DNA of 64,000 nucleotides, from positions 267,206 to 331,205 of the forward strand of contig NZ_JOFH01000003.1 in assembly GCF_000721235.1 (NCBI RefSeq), in the 5' to 3' direction. Position 1 is the stretch's first letter. Every line of letters starts with the position of its first letter. The translations under genes and the position numbers were made by a program. Below the pieces are notes generated by a model. It did no database searches, had not been told where the DNA came from, and saw only the letters and a list, made by a program, of their open reading frames with translations. This stretch comes from Streptomyces olivaceus (lineage in GTDB: Bacteria; Actinomycetota; Actinomycetes; Streptomycetales; Streptomycetaceae). Positions 1 through 8,322 of this stretch are shown here, in pieces.

Positions 1-176
1 ATGCCGGTCTCGGCGCGGGTGGCGAGCACGTGGGCGACCTCGCGGCCCTGGTCGGTCCACGCGGCGACCGCCGCCGCGCAGCCGTACCCCAGGTCGTCCG
101 GGCGGGCGACGAGGGCGCGGGCCCGGTGCCGGTCGCCGGGCATGGGCTCCAGTCGGGTGGGCGGCGGCTCCGTCAT
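1..176 (-). CDS. PIG-L/LmbE-like deacetylase, N-terminal fragment (runs off left edge)
   Basis: Reading leftward from an ATG at 176 gives 58 residues. They match the opening of Streptomyces PIG-L (LmbE) metal-dependent deacetylases: MTEPPPTRLEPMPGDRHRAR, then a core containing ARPDDLGYG, then AAWTDQGREVAHVLATRAETG. In the family this core reads AHPDD-(E/D)-x-G. The His and second Asp bind zinc, and the following segment ends TRGEAG. Here His is replaced by Arg, and TRGEAG by TRAETG, so the metal site looks damaged. These enzymes remove acetyl from GlcNAc-type substrates. The rest of the gene lies outside the window, so activity and intactness cannot be judged. Family call is fairly sure; function is not. 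Confidence 0.7.
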   Translation of the reverse strand, partial: MTEPPPTRLEPMPGDRHRARALVARPDDLGYGCAAAVAAWTDQGREVAHVLATRAETG

Positions 177-231
177 GCCCGCACACCAGCCCGCGCCGCC
201 TGCCTCCCCCCGGATTCCGGGTGCCGGTCCG

Positions 232-1533
232 TCACGCCTCGTCGCGGGCGAGGGCGAGCAGCCGGTCCAGGACGCGGGGGCCGCCGACCCGCACTCCGTC
301 GTGCTCGAACTCGTCGGTGACCCAGGTGCGCAGGCCGCGGATCGCGCGGGCGGTGGTGAGCGCGTGGGCGGTGTCGACGTACATGTCGTCGTGGTAGACG
401 GCCGCGGCGGCCGGCACCTCGTTGGCGGCGAGACGGGCGGGGTCGTACAGCGGGTTCCAGTCGGTGCGGGCGGCGAGCAGTTCGGCGGTCTCGCGCAGCG
501 GGCGCAGCGCCGGGTCGCAGTCGAACACCCAGGGGTGGACGGACTCGCCGGTGAAGAGCAGCGGTTCGTCGCCGGCCAGGGCCTTGGCGGCGTCGAAGCG
601 CGGGAACTCGGCGCGCACGCGCTCGGCGGACCAGTCGGTGGGGCGCGTGTCCTGGCCGTAGGTGGCCTCGTGGACGAGGGCGTAGAGCGGCTGGCCGGCG
701 TACGAGAGCTGGGCCTGGACCTGCTCCTGGAAGGAGTCGGACAGCTCGGCCCCGCCGGGGGTGCGGACGAAGGCGTCCTCCAGGAGGAAGTGCAGGCGGT
801 GGCTGCCCTCGCTGCCGCCGAGGAGGATGCCGAGGGACTGGAAGGCCTCCACGGTGAGGCGGTAGCCGTTCGGCAGGACCACGTCGCGGGTGAGCAGGTG
901 GTCGGCGATGCGGCGGGCGCGCTCGACGTCCTGGGGGTAGCGGGCGTAGTGCGCGGCGACCTTGCGTTCGATGCGGGGGTAGGCCGCCCGGTAGACGTCG
1001 TCGGCGTGGGCGTCGAGGGAGGGCAGGCCGCCGGTGATCAGGGCGGTGCTCAGGCCCTCGGGGGCCAGCGAGAGGTAGGCGACGGCGCAGAAGCCGCCGA
1101 AGCTCTGGCCGAGGACGGCCCAGGGGGCGCCGCCGGTGACGTGGGGGCGGATGGCCTCGCAGTCGCGCACGATGGCGTCGGCGCGGAAGTGGGTGAGGTA
1201 GTCGGCCTGTTCGGCGGGGCCGCCGCGCAGCGGGAGGGTCTGGCGGTTCGCGGGCGTGGAGGCACCGGTCCCGCGCTGGTCCAGGAGCAGGACGCGGTAC
1301 TCCTTGAGCGCGCGGCCGAACCAGGCGGGACGGCCGATGAGACGGCTCGCGCCGAAGCCGGGGCCGCCCTGGAGGTAGACCAGCCACGGAAGGTCCTGGT
1401 CCGCCTTGTCGCTCGCGACGGCCTCGCGCGCGTACAGCTCGATGGTCTCCCCGGCGGGGTCGGCGTGGTCGAGTGGCACGGTGAAGCGGCGGTCGGTGAG
1501 GACGACGCCTGGCTGACGGTAGCTGACGCTCAA
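232..1533 (-). CDS. pip: Proline iminopeptidase-like alpha/beta hydrolase (peptidase S33)
   Basis: 433 residues with the layout of the large actinobacterial proline iminopeptidases. A beta-rich N-terminus is followed by the oxyanion-hole segment LQGGPGFG (about 54-61), the strand VLLLDQRGTGAS (about 81-92) and the nucleophile elbow GQSFGG (Ser about 144). The C-terminal segment DDMYVDTAHAL probably carries the catalytic acid/His region. No signal peptide, so it should act in the cytosol, removing N-terminal proline from peptides. It stands alone: 55 bp separate it from the deacetylase fragment, and 245 bp separate it from the regulator upstream. Family membership is clear; the exact peptide substrate is an inference. 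Confidence 0.87.
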   Translation of the reverse strand: MSVSYRQPGVVLTDRRFTVPLDHADPAGETIELYAREAVASDKADQDLPWLVYLQGGPGFGASRLIGRPAWFGRALKEYRVLLLDQRGTGASTPANRQTLPLRGGPAEQADYLTHFRADAIVRDCEAIRPHVTGGAPWAVLGQSFGGFCAVAYLSLAPEGLSTALITGGLPSLDAHADDVYRAAYPRIERKVAAHYARYPQDVERARRIADHLLTRDVVLPNGYRLTVEAFQSLGILLGGSEGSHRLHFLLEDAFVRTPGGAELSDSFQEQVQAQLSYAGQPLYALVHEATYGQDTRPTDWSAERVRAEFPRFDAAKALAGDEPLLFTGESVHPWVFDCDPALRPLRETAELLAARTDWNPLYDPARLAANEVPAAAAVYHDDMYVDTAHALTTARAIRGLRTWVTDEFEHDGVRVGGPRVLDRLLALARDEA

Positions 1534-1565
1534 CGGGGCTCCCCGGGGACGACGGAAGTGGCGGG

Positions 1566-1586
1566 CGGGTCCGCCGGACGGACCCG
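1566..1586. terminator. Inverted repeat between lacI-type gene and pip
   Basis: CGGGTCCG and CGGACCCG form a perfect 8-bp stem with a 5-nt loop (CCGGA). It lies downstream of the LacI-family gene stop and about 33 bp upstream of the pip start; both genes read leftward. It could end the rhamnose transport transcript or be an operator for pip. There is no T-tract, as is usual in Streptomyces terminators. Confidence 0.4.
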
Positions 1587-1778
1587 AGCCGATGGTTCGG
1601 CCGTGGCCCAGTTCAGCACACGGTCCTGCGGCCGCCGACCCCCGGGATCATGAAATCGTACGGAGGGGCCTCGGCGCCGAGTCGCCTTCGCGGTGAGCGA
1701 CCCCGTGCTCGGGGACCCCGCTGTACGACCGTACGGGGCGAGCGGCCGTACCGGACGCTCCCGTCGCCGGCGGAGTCC

Positions 1779-2804
1779 TCAGCGGGCGGCGAGGCTGGAG
1801 CGCCGCACCACCAGTTCGGGCTGGAGCACGACCCGCCGGTGCGGGTGGGTCCGGTCGGTGCCCTCCAGTTCGGTCTCCTCCAGGAGCAGTTCGGCGGCCA
1901 TGGCGCCCATGGTCACGGCGGGCTGGCGCACGGAGGTGAGCGGGACGGCCGCGGCGGCGGCGAACTCTATGTCGTCGTAGCCGACGATCGCGAGGTCGTC
2001 CGGGACGGAGACCCCGGCCGCGTACAGGGCCTGCAGAACGCCGAGCGCGAGCAGGTCGTTGGCGCAGAAGACGGCGGTCGGCCGGTCGGCGAGGCCGAGC
2101 AGGCGGGCACCGGCGTCCCGGCCGGCCGAGACGTCGAGGCGCTCGGTGGGCAGTTCGCGCAGCGCGTCGGGGCCGAGACCGGCCTCGGCGAGCGCGGCGA
2201 GGGCCCCGGTGCGGCGGTCGCGCACCTGGTGGAGGCCGGGCGGGCCGCTGACGTACGCGATGGAGCGGTGCCCGGCGTCGACGAGGTGGCGCACGGCCAG
2301 CGCGCCGCCCGCGACGTCGTCGACGGAGACCGAGCACTCGGTGGCGCCCTCGGCGACCCGGTCGACCAGCACGAAGGGGATGCGGTGGCGCCGGAAGCCC
2401 TCGATGTTGCGGCCGGTGGCGTCGGCCGGGGTGAGCAGGACGCCGCGGACCCGTTGCTCGGCGAAGAGCGAGAGGTACTCGGCCTCCTCGCCCGGGCTCT
2501 CGGCGCTGTTGCAGACCATCACGCCGAGCCCGGCGTCGCGCGCGGCCCGCTCGGCGCCGCGCGCCACGTCGACGAAGAACGGGTTGCCCATGTCCAGGAC
2601 GAGCAGTCCCATGATCCGGCTGCGGCCCGCGCGCAGCTGGCGCGCGGACTCGCTGCGGACGTAGCCCAGCCGGTCGATCGCCGACAGGACGCGCGCGCGG
2701 GTCTCCGTCGCGACCGTGTCGGGCCGGTTGATGACGTTGGAGACCGTGCCCACGGAGACTCCGGCGGCGCGGGCGACGTCCTTGATACCCACGGAATGGG
2801 CCAT
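1779..2804 (-). CDS. LacI-family repressor, probable regulator of the rhamnose genes
   Basis: 341 residues. Residues about 6-27 (IKDVARAAGVSVGTVSNVIN) are a textbook LacI helix-turn-helix with the YxP/hinge region following. The rest is the periplasmic-binding-protein-like effector domain (MGLLVLDMGNPFFVD, then PTAVFCANDLLALGVLQAL, then LAIVGYDDIEFA). The gene is the last of the leftward rhamnose transport operon, 141 bp after the mutarotase gene. Two palindromes of LacI type (8085-8096 and 8251-8262) lie in the divergent control region, so autoregulation and control of both arms are likely. The effector is probably L-rhamnose or a derivative; this is inferred from context only. Confidence 0.9.
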   Translation of the reverse strand: MAHSVGIKDVARAAGVSVGTVSNVINRPDTVATETRARVLSAIDRLGYVRSESARQLRAGRSRIMGLLVLDMGNPFFVDVARGAERAARDAGLGVMVCNSAESPGEEAEYLSLFAEQRVRGVLLTPADATGRNIEGFRRHRIPFVLVDRVAEGATECSVSVDDVAGGALAVRHLVDAGHRSIAYVSGPPGLHQVRDRRTGALAALAEAGLGPDALRELPTERLDVSAGRDAGARLLGLADRPTAVFCANDLLALGVLQALYAAGVSVPDDLAIVGYDDIEFAAAAAVPLTSVRQPAVTMGAMAAELLLEETELEGTDRTHPHRRVVLQPELVVRRSSLAAR

Positions 2805-2945
2805 CGGGCAAAGACCTCCGAGGTCGGGCTGGGGGTTTCGTTCGGCTCCGGCCGACCCCGGCGGGATCCGGACGGCGCCCTCCGCAGGGCAGGGGGCGGC
2901 CGCAGGACCTTCACACAGTACCCGCGCACGCTCTGGCGGGACGGG

Positions 2946-3266
2946 TCAGGCGAGGTGGAACACCTCGGTGAGGGGCTTCATCGCCTCGTCGGGGCGGGAC
3001 CCGTCGAGGGACTCGAAGAGGGCGCCCATCTCCGCCTGCCACCGGGCGTTGACCTCGGTGGCCTCCATACCGGCCCAGGCGGCGGCGAAGTCCCCGGTCT
3101 CCAGATAGCCGACGAGCAGGCCGTCGTCGCGCAGGAAGAGCGAGTAGTTGTGCCAGCCGGTGGCGGAGAGCGCCTCGCACATCTCCGGCCACACGGCGGC
3201 GTGTCGTTCGCGGTACTCCGCGATGCGGTCCCGGCGGACCTTGAGCAGGAAACAGACGCGCTGCAT
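2946..3266 (-). CDS. rhaM: L-rhamnose mutarotase
   Basis: 106 residues, the normal size for RhaM/RhaU. It opens MQRVCFLLKVRRDRIAEYRE and contains the family pattern HAAVWPEMCEALSATGWHNY and LVGYLETGDF, with the conserved His/Tyr/Trp residues of the ferredoxin-like mutarotase fold. It interconverts the alpha and beta anomers of L-rhamnose so that the isomerase can use imported sugar. It sits between the substrate-binding protein gene (60 bp upstream) and the LacI gene, in the leftward transport operon. A GGGAG ribosome site precedes the ATG. Identification is secure. Confidence 0.95.
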   Translation of the reverse strand: MQRVCFLLKVRRDRIAEYRERHAAVWPEMCEALSATGWHNYSLFLRDDGLLVGYLETGDFAAAWAGMEATEVNARWQAEMGALFESLDGSRPDEAMKPLTEVFHLA

Positions 3267-3326
3267 GAAGTACCGCTCCCGTACGGTGGTGGCCCGTGGC
3301 CGTGGGTGACCGGGGGCCGGTGCTGA

Positions 3327-4409
3327 CTAGAAGTCGAACTCGTCGATGTTGTCGGCGTTGAAGACGGTCGGCTTGCCGAGGTTGATCACGCCGTCCTTGC
3401 CGAGGGTGTACTCGCCCAGGCCGCCGGCCTTGAAGGTCTCGCCCTCCTTGCCGGTGATCTGCCCGGAGGACAGGGCGACGGCGGTGCGCGCGGCCAGCTC
3501 GCCGAGCTTGGCCGGGTCCCAGAGCTCGAACGCCTCGACGGTGCCGTTCTTGACGTACTTGCGCATGTCGTTGGGTGTGCCGAGGCCGTTCAGCTTGACC
3601 TTGCCCTTGTACTTGGAGCCGGACAGGTACTGGGCGGCGGCCTTGATGCCGACGGTGGTCGGGGAGATGACGCCCTTCAGGTCCGGGTGCTCCTGGAGCA
3701 GGCCCTGGGTCTGCTGGAAGGACTTCTGGGCGTCGTCGTCCCCGTAGGCGACCTTGACCAGCTTGATGTCCTTGTACTTCGGGTCCTTGAGCTCGTCCTT
3801 CATGATCTCGATCCAGGCGTTCTGGTTCGTCGCGGTCTGCGCGGCGGAGAGGATCGCGATCTCGCCCTTGTTGCCGATCTGCTCGGCCATCTGCTGGACC
3901 TGCGTGCGGCCGATGTCGTCGGCGGACGCCTGGGAGATGAAGGCGTTGCGGCAGTCGGGGTTGGTGTCCGAGTCGTAGGTGACGATCTTGATGTCGTTCT
4001 TCATGGCCTGCTTGAGCGCGGTGCACAGCGCGCCCGGGTCCTGCGCGGAGACGGCGATGGCGTCGACCTGCTGCTGGGTGAGCGTGTTGACGTAGGAGAC
4101 CTGGCCGGCGGTGTCGGTGCCGCTGGAGGTGCCGACCTCCTTGTAGCTGGAGCCCAGCTCCTTCAGGGCCTTCTCCCCGCCCTTGTCGGCGACGGTGAAG
4201 TAGGGGTTGTTGACCTGCTTGGGCAGGAAGCCGACGGTCAGTCCCTTCTTCGTCTCGGCGTTCGGGTCGGCCTTGCCCCCGGCGGCGGCCGAGCCGCCCT
4301 CGTTCTTGACGTCCTCCTTGGTCGTGCCGCCGCAGGCGGTGGCCGCCAGGGCGAGAGAGGTGACGGCGGCGAGGGCCGCGCAGGTGCGGCGGATGGTCGA
4401 CTTGCGCAT
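3327..4409 (-). CDS. rhaS: Rhamnose ABC transporter substrate-binding lipoprotein
   Basis: 360 residues from the ATG at 4409, which has an AAGGAA ribosome site; longer in-frame upstream sequence is the permease gene read in another frame. The N-terminus MRKSTIRRTCAALAAVTSLA-LAATACGG is a lipoprotein signal with lipobox ATAC, so Cys becomes the membrane anchor. The mature part is a type I periplasmic-binding fold (LTVGFLPKQVNNPYF, QQVDAIAVSAQDPGALC, SDTNPDCRNAFISQ). This matches the rhamnose/autoinducer-2-like binding proteins. It delivers L-rhamnose to RhaPQT, whose genes precede it in the same operon. Rhamnose specificity rests on sequence type plus the neighbouring rhaM and rhaI. Confidence 0.93.
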   Translation of the reverse strand: MRKSTIRRTCAALAAVTSLALAATACGGTTKEDVKNEGGSAAAGGKADPNAETKKGLTVGFLPKQVNNPYFTVADKGGEKALKELGSSYKEVGTSSGTDTAGQVSYVNTLTQQQVDAIAVSAQDPGALCTALKQAMKNDIKIVTYDSDTNPDCRNAFISQASADDIGRTQVQQMAEQIGNKGEIAILSAAQTATNQNAWIEIMKDELKDPKYKDIKLVKVAYGDDDAQKSFQQTQGLLQEHPDLKGVISPTTVGIKAAAQYLSGSKYKGKVKLNGLGTPNDMRKYVKNGTVEAFELWDPAKLGELAARTAVALSSGQITGKEGETFKAGGLGEYTLGKDGVINLGKPTVFNADNIDEFDF

Positions 4410-4459
4410 GGTGGGTTCCTTATCGGGGGTGGGCAGGGCGGGTTCGTAAGGGCATGCGG

Positions 4460-5491
4460 CTAGGGAGTCGGCGCGGGGGTCTTGGACCGGGGCGCCGCGC
4501 CCGCCCTGCGTCCGGCCCGTGCGACGGAGATCTGCCGTGCGACCCGGGGGCCCAGCACGGACACGACGAGCAGGACGCCGGTGACGACGATCTGCGACTG
4601 CGCGGAGACGTTGACCAGGCTCATCACGTTCTGCAGCGCGCCGAGCAGGAACACGCCGGCGATCGCCCCGCCGAGGGTGCCCTTGCCGCCGTCGAAGTCG
4701 ATGCCGCCGAGGAGTACGGCGGCGACCACGGACAGTTCGAGGCCCATGGCGTTGTCGTAGCGGGCGCTGGCGTAGTGCAGGGCCCAGAAGACGCCGGTGA
4801 GGGAGGACATCAACCCGGTCACCGTGAACAGGATCAGCTTCTGCCGCTTGACCCTGATGCCGGCGAACCGCGCGGCCTCCTCGCCGGCCCCGATCGCGAA
4901 CAGGGCCCGGCCGAACGGCATGGCGTGCAGGGCGACCACCGCGACGGCCAGCAGCACGAGGAACGGCAGGAAGGCGTACGGGACGAAGGTGCCGTCGATC
5001 CGTCCGGCGGCGAAGTCCAGGTACTGCGCGGGGAAGTCGGTCACCGCGTCGGAGCCGAGCACAATCTGCGCGATGCCGCGGTAGGCGGCCATGGTGCCGA
5101 TGGTGACGGCGAGGGAGGGCAGTCCGAGCCGGGTGACCAGCAGGCCGTTGACCAGGCCGCAGACGACGCCGAGCAGCAGGCAGACCGGGATGATCACCTC
5201 GATGGTCATACCCTGGTTCCACAGCGCTCCCATCACCGCGCCGGACAGCCCGGCGGTGGAGGCGACCGACAGGTCGATCTCGCCGGAGACGACCAGCAGC
5301 GTCATCGGCAGGGCGATGAGCGCGATCGGCAGGGTGTTGCCGATCAGGAACGACAGGTTGAGGGCGTTGCCGAACCCGTCGACGAAGCCGAAGGAGAGCA
5401 GCAGCACGACCACGAGGAGGGCACCGACCGCCCCGTCCCACCTCAAGGAGACGGACCGGCGGGCGGCGCGCGTCAGGGGGCTGTCAGCCAT
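4460..5491 (-). CDS. rhaQ: Rhamnose ABC transporter permease
   Basis: 343 residues, a BPD_transp_2 type permease with about nine hydrophobic spans. These include a first segment VGALLVVVLLLSFGFV and the family signature VVSGEIDLSVASTAGLSGAV, plus GLVNGLLVTRLGLPSLAVTI. It forms half of the inner-membrane channel with the second permease. Its ATG lies inside the end of the preceding permease gene (8-bp overlap), which implies translational coupling. A GAGGA site precedes the start. The C-terminal tail is basic and low complexity. Confidence 0.92.
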   Translation of the reverse strand: MADSPLTRAARRSVSLRWDGAVGALLVVVLLLSFGFVDGFGNALNLSFLIGNTLPIALIALPMTLLVVSGEIDLSVASTAGLSGAVMGALWNQGMTIEVIIPVCLLLGVVCGLVNGLLVTRLGLPSLAVTIGTMAAYRGIAQIVLGSDAVTDFPAQYLDFAAGRIDGTFVPYAFLPFLVLLAVAVVALHAMPFGRALFAIGAGEEAARFAGIRVKRQKLILFTVTGLMSSLTGVFWALHYASARYDNAMGLELSVVAAVLLGGIDFDGGKGTLGGAIAGVFLLGALQNVMSLVNVSAQSQIVVTGVLLVVSVLGPRVARQISVARAGRRAGAAPRSKTPAPTP

Positions 5492-6524
5492 GGCGGGCGT
5501 TCCTCTTCTTCAGGGCGTCGGCCACGCGCAGCGCGACGATCCGGTCGACGGCGATGGCGAGGATGAGCAGGATGCCGTTGATGGCCAGCACCCACACGGA
5601 GCTGACGCCGAGGGCGGGCAGCACGCTGTTGATCGAGGTCAGCAGGAGCGCGCCGAGGGCCGCGCCGTAGACGCTGCCGGAACCGCCGGTGAAGACGACG
5701 CCGCCGACCACCACGGCGCTGACGACGGTCAGTTCGTAGCCGTTGCCGGTGCCGGAGTCGACGTTGCCGAACCGGGCGAGGTACAGGGCGCCGGCGAGTC
5801 CGGCGAGGGCGCCGCAGAAGGTGTAGGCGGCGAGGATGCGCTTGCGGACGGGGATGCCGGCGAGCCGCGCGGCCTCGGGGTTGGAGCCGAGCGCGTACAG
5901 CTCGCGTCCGCTGCCGAAGTGCTTGAGGTAGTACGCCGTGGCGACGAGCACCGCGAGCGCGATCACGGCCGGCCACGGCAGGGCGGAGATGCCGCCGGAG
6001 CCGAAGTCGACGAAGCCGCCGGGCAGGTCGGCCGCGGTGATCTGCCGGGAACCGACCCAGATGGAGTCGATGCCGCGGATGATGTAGAGGGTGCCGAGGG
6101 TGACGACCAGGGCGGGCACCTGGCCGAGGCTGACCAGCAGGCCGTTGAGGAGGCCGAAGCCGACGCCCAGCAGCACGGCGAGCAGCACGGCCACGACGGG
6201 GTTGCCGCCGTCCTGCAGATGGACGCCGGCGGCGAAGGCGCTGATGCCGAGGGTGGAGCCGACCGAGAGGTCGACGTTGCGGGTGATGACGACCAGGGAC
6301 TGGCCGGTGGCGACCAGGACCAGGATGGTCGCGTTGAGCAGCAGGTCCTTGATGCCCTGTTCGGACAGGAACTCGCTGTTGCCGGCCTGGGTGATGGCGA
6401 TCATCACCAGGAAGACGAGCAGGATGGCCAGTTCGCGCATCTTGAAGATGCGGTCCACCAGCCGGGTGGCGCCCGCCTTCGGCACGTCGGCCGCGGGGGC
6501 CTGGTCGGGTGCGGTGACCGTCAT
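5484..6524 (-). CDS. rhaP: Rhamnose ABC transporter permease
   Basis: 346 residues from the ATG at 6524, which overlaps the ATPase gene stop by 4 bp (6521-6524). The start [18 protein letters not shown] is followed by a first membrane span [17 protein letters not shown]. The permease signature [20 protein letters not shown] and a repeat of the [20 protein letters not shown] pattern follow, as in its paralogue RhaQ. It is the channel partner in the rhamnose importer. Assignment of P versus Q follows the gene order of rhizobial rhaSTPQ systems and is conventional rather than functional. Confidence 0.92.
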   Translation of the reverse strand: MTVTAPDQAPAADVPKAGATRLVDRIFKMRELAILLVFLVMIAITQAGNSEFLSEQGIKDLLLNATILVLVATGQSLVVITRNVDLSVGSTLGISAFAAGVHLQDGGNPVVAVLLAVLLGVGFGLLNGLLVSLGQVPALVVTLGTLYIIRGIDSIWVGSRQITAADLPGGFVDFGSGGISALPWPAVIALAVLVATAYYLKHFGSGRELYALGSNPEAARLAGIPVRKRILAAYTFCGALAGLAGALYLARFGNVDSGTGNGYELTVVSAVVVGGVVFTGGSGSVYGAALGALLLTSINSVLPALGVSSVWVLAINGILLILAIAVDRIVALRVADALKKRNARHG

Positions 6525-8038
6525 GCGGCGGCCCTCCCCGTCGCTGCGGCCATCACGGCCTCCTCGGTGGCGTCGGTGCGGGATATCTCGGCGGTCAGAC
6601 GTCCCTCGTGCATCACCAGGACGCGGTCGGCCATGCCGAGGACCTCGGGCAGGTCGGAGGAGATCATCAGGACGGCCACGCCGTCGGCGGCCAACTGGCT
6701 GAGCAGCCGGTGCACCTCGGCCTTGGTGCCGACGTCGATGCCGCGGGTGGGCTCGTCGACGATCAGCACCTTGGGGCCGGTGGCCAGCCACTTGGCGAGG
6801 ACGACCTTCTGCTGGTTGCCGCCGGACAGGGTGGCGACGGTGTCGGCGATGCGGGCGTACTTGACCTGGAGTCTGACGGCCCAGTCAAGGGAGCGGCTGC
6901 GCTCGGCGCCGCGGTCCACCAGTCCCGCCCGCACGCTCGACCGCAGGCCGGTGAGGCCGATGTTGCGCTCGATGGACATGTCCATCACGAGGCCCTGGGC
7001 GCGGCGGTCCTCCGGGACCAGGGCCAGGCCGGCGGCCATCGCGGTGGAGGGGGCGCCGTTGACGAGCGGCCTGCCGTCGACCTCGACCTGACCGGCGTCC
7101 CAGCGGTCGATGCCGAAGACGGCGCGGGCGACCTCGGTGCGTCCGGCTCCGACCAGTCCGGACAGGGCGACGATCTCGCCGCGCCGCACGTCGAAGGAGA
7201 CGTCGGTGAAGACGCCCTCGCGGGTCAGCCTGCGGACGCTCAGGGCCGTCTCGCCGGGCGCGACCTCCTGCTTGGGGTACAGCTCGTCGAGGTCGCGGCC
7301 GACCATGCGGCGCACCAGGTCGTCCTCGGTCATGCCCTCCAGCGGCTCGCTGGCGATCCTGGCGCCGTCGCGCAGCGTGGTGACGCGCCGGCAGATCCGG
7401 AACATCTCCTCCAGCCGGTGGGAGATGAACAGCACGGCGGCGCCCTGCTCGCGCAGGGTGCGCACCACGCCGAAGAGCCGGGCCACCTCGCTGCCGGTGA
7501 GGGCCGCGGTCGGCTCGTCCATGATCAGGACCCGGGCGTCGAAGGAGAGCGCCTTGGCGATCTCCACGATCTGCTGGTCCGCGATGGACAGGCCGCGCGC
7601 GGGCCGGTCGGGGTCCAGCTCGACGCCGAGGCGCAGCATCAGGTCCGCGGTGGCGGCGTAGGTCGCCCGGTGGTCGATGCGGCCGAAAGTGCGGCGCGGC
7701 CGGCGGCCCATGAAGATGTTCTCGGCGATCGACAGGTCGGGGAAGAGGGTGGGCTCCTGGTAGATCACGGCGATGCCGGCGTCGCGGGCATCGCCGGGGC
7801 CGTGGAAGACGACCGGCGCGCCGTCGAGCAGCACCTGGCCGGCGTCCGGCCGGTGCACTCCGGCGAGCGTCTTGATGAGGGTCGACTTCCCGGCCCCGTT
7901 CTCGCCGGCGAGGGCGTGGACCTCGCCGGGGAACAGTTCCAGGGAGACGTCCCGCAGCGCACGGACCGCGCCGAAGGACTTGGAGACATCCTTGAGCGCC
8001 AGAACCGGGGCCGTACCCGTGTCGGACGGGTGGGTCAT
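6521..8038 (-). CDS. rhaT: Sugar ABC transporter ATP-binding protein (tandem ATPase)
   Basis: 505 residues from the ATG at 8038 with a GAGGAG site; an ATG-like start 13 codons upstream lacks one. Two ABC domains lie in tandem. The first has Walker [10 protein letters not shown] (about 45-53) and the D-loop region [16 protein letters not shown]. The second has the degenerate Walker [18 protein letters not shown] usual for carbohydrate CUT2 importers, plus the full signature [15 protein letters not shown] and [19 protein letters not shown]. It powers rhamnose uptake and is the first gene of the leftward operon. It is transcribed from the promoter at 8112-8141. Confidence 0.94.
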   Translation of the reverse strand: MTHPSDTGTAPVLALKDVSKSFGAVRALRDVSLELFPGEVHALAGENGAGKSTLIKTLAGVHRPDAGQVLLDGAPVVFHGPGDARDAGIAVIYQEPTLFPDLSIAENIFMGRRPRRTFGRIDHRATYAATADLMLRLGVELDPDRPARGLSIADQQIVEIAKALSFDARVLIMDEPTAALTGSEVARLFGVVRTLREQGAAVLFISHRLEEMFRICRRVTTLRDGARIASEPLEGMTEDDLVRRMVGRDLDELYPKQEVAPGETALSVRRLTREGVFTDVSFDVRRGEIVALSGLVGAGRTEVARAVFGIDRWDAGQVEVDGRPLVNGAPSTAMAAGLALVPEDRRAQGLVMDMSIERNIGLTGLRSSVRAGLVDRGAERSRSLDWAVRLQVKYARIADTVATLSGGNQQKVVLAKWLATGPKVLIVDEPTRGIDVGTKAEVHRLLSQLAADGVAVLMISSDLPEVLGMADRVLVMHEGRLTAEISRTDATEEAVMAAATGRAAA

Positions 8039-8084
8039 TGGGGGCTCCTCGACGACGCCGGACGGGACAGCCCTCACAGCGTCG

Positions 8085-8096
8085 TGAAAGGTTTCA
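8085..8096. promoter_or_regulatory. LacI-type operator, transport arm
   Basis: TGAAAGGTTTCA is a near-perfect palindrome of the type bound by LacI-family repressors (compare TGAAACGTTTCA). It lies just downstream of the predicted start point of the leftward rhaT promoter, where bound repressor would block transcription. Confidence 0.7.
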
Positions 8097-8111
8097 ACTC
8101 GGTTGCCGGGG

Positions 8112-8141
8112 ACGTTAGGCAGCGAAGATATGTCACGTCAA
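8112..8141 (-). promoter_or_regulatory. Predicted promoter of rhaTPQS-rhaM-lacI
   Basis: On the minus strand TTGACG (8136-8141) is followed after 18 bp by TAACGT (8112-8117). This resembles an HrdB-type -35/-10 pair. The expected start point near 8105 is immediately before operator 8085-8096. Confidence 0.6.
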
Positions 8142-8214
8142 TGGTTGGGAGTCCAAAAACCTCCGCCACCCAAAGGTAACGGCCAAGTCACGAACGACCG
8201 GGCGACCGGAAGGG

Positions 8215-8243
8215 TTGACACCCCTTCGGGCGGCTCATAGTTT
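8215..8243 (+). promoter_or_regulatory. Predicted promoter of rhaI
   Basis: TTGACA (8215-8220) and TAGTTT (8238-8243) are separated by 17 bp, close to the vegetative consensus. The start point would fall near 8250, at the edge of operator 8251-8262, giving a leader of about 72 nt before the GTG. Confidence 0.7.
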
Positions 8244-8250
8244 CGCCTAC

Positions 8251-8262
8251 TGAATCGTTTCA
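8251..8262. promoter_or_regulatory. LacI-type operator, catabolic arm
   Basis: TGAATCGTTTCA is a strong LacI-family palindrome placed over the predicted rhaI start point. Its centre is 166 bp from the operator at 8085-8096, so both arms of the divergent regulon carry one site. Confidence 0.75.
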
Positions 8263-8322
8263 CCCACGGTCGTCCACTCCCGTCCATTCCAGGGGCGACG
8301 ACCCGACCACAGGAGCGCCGAA

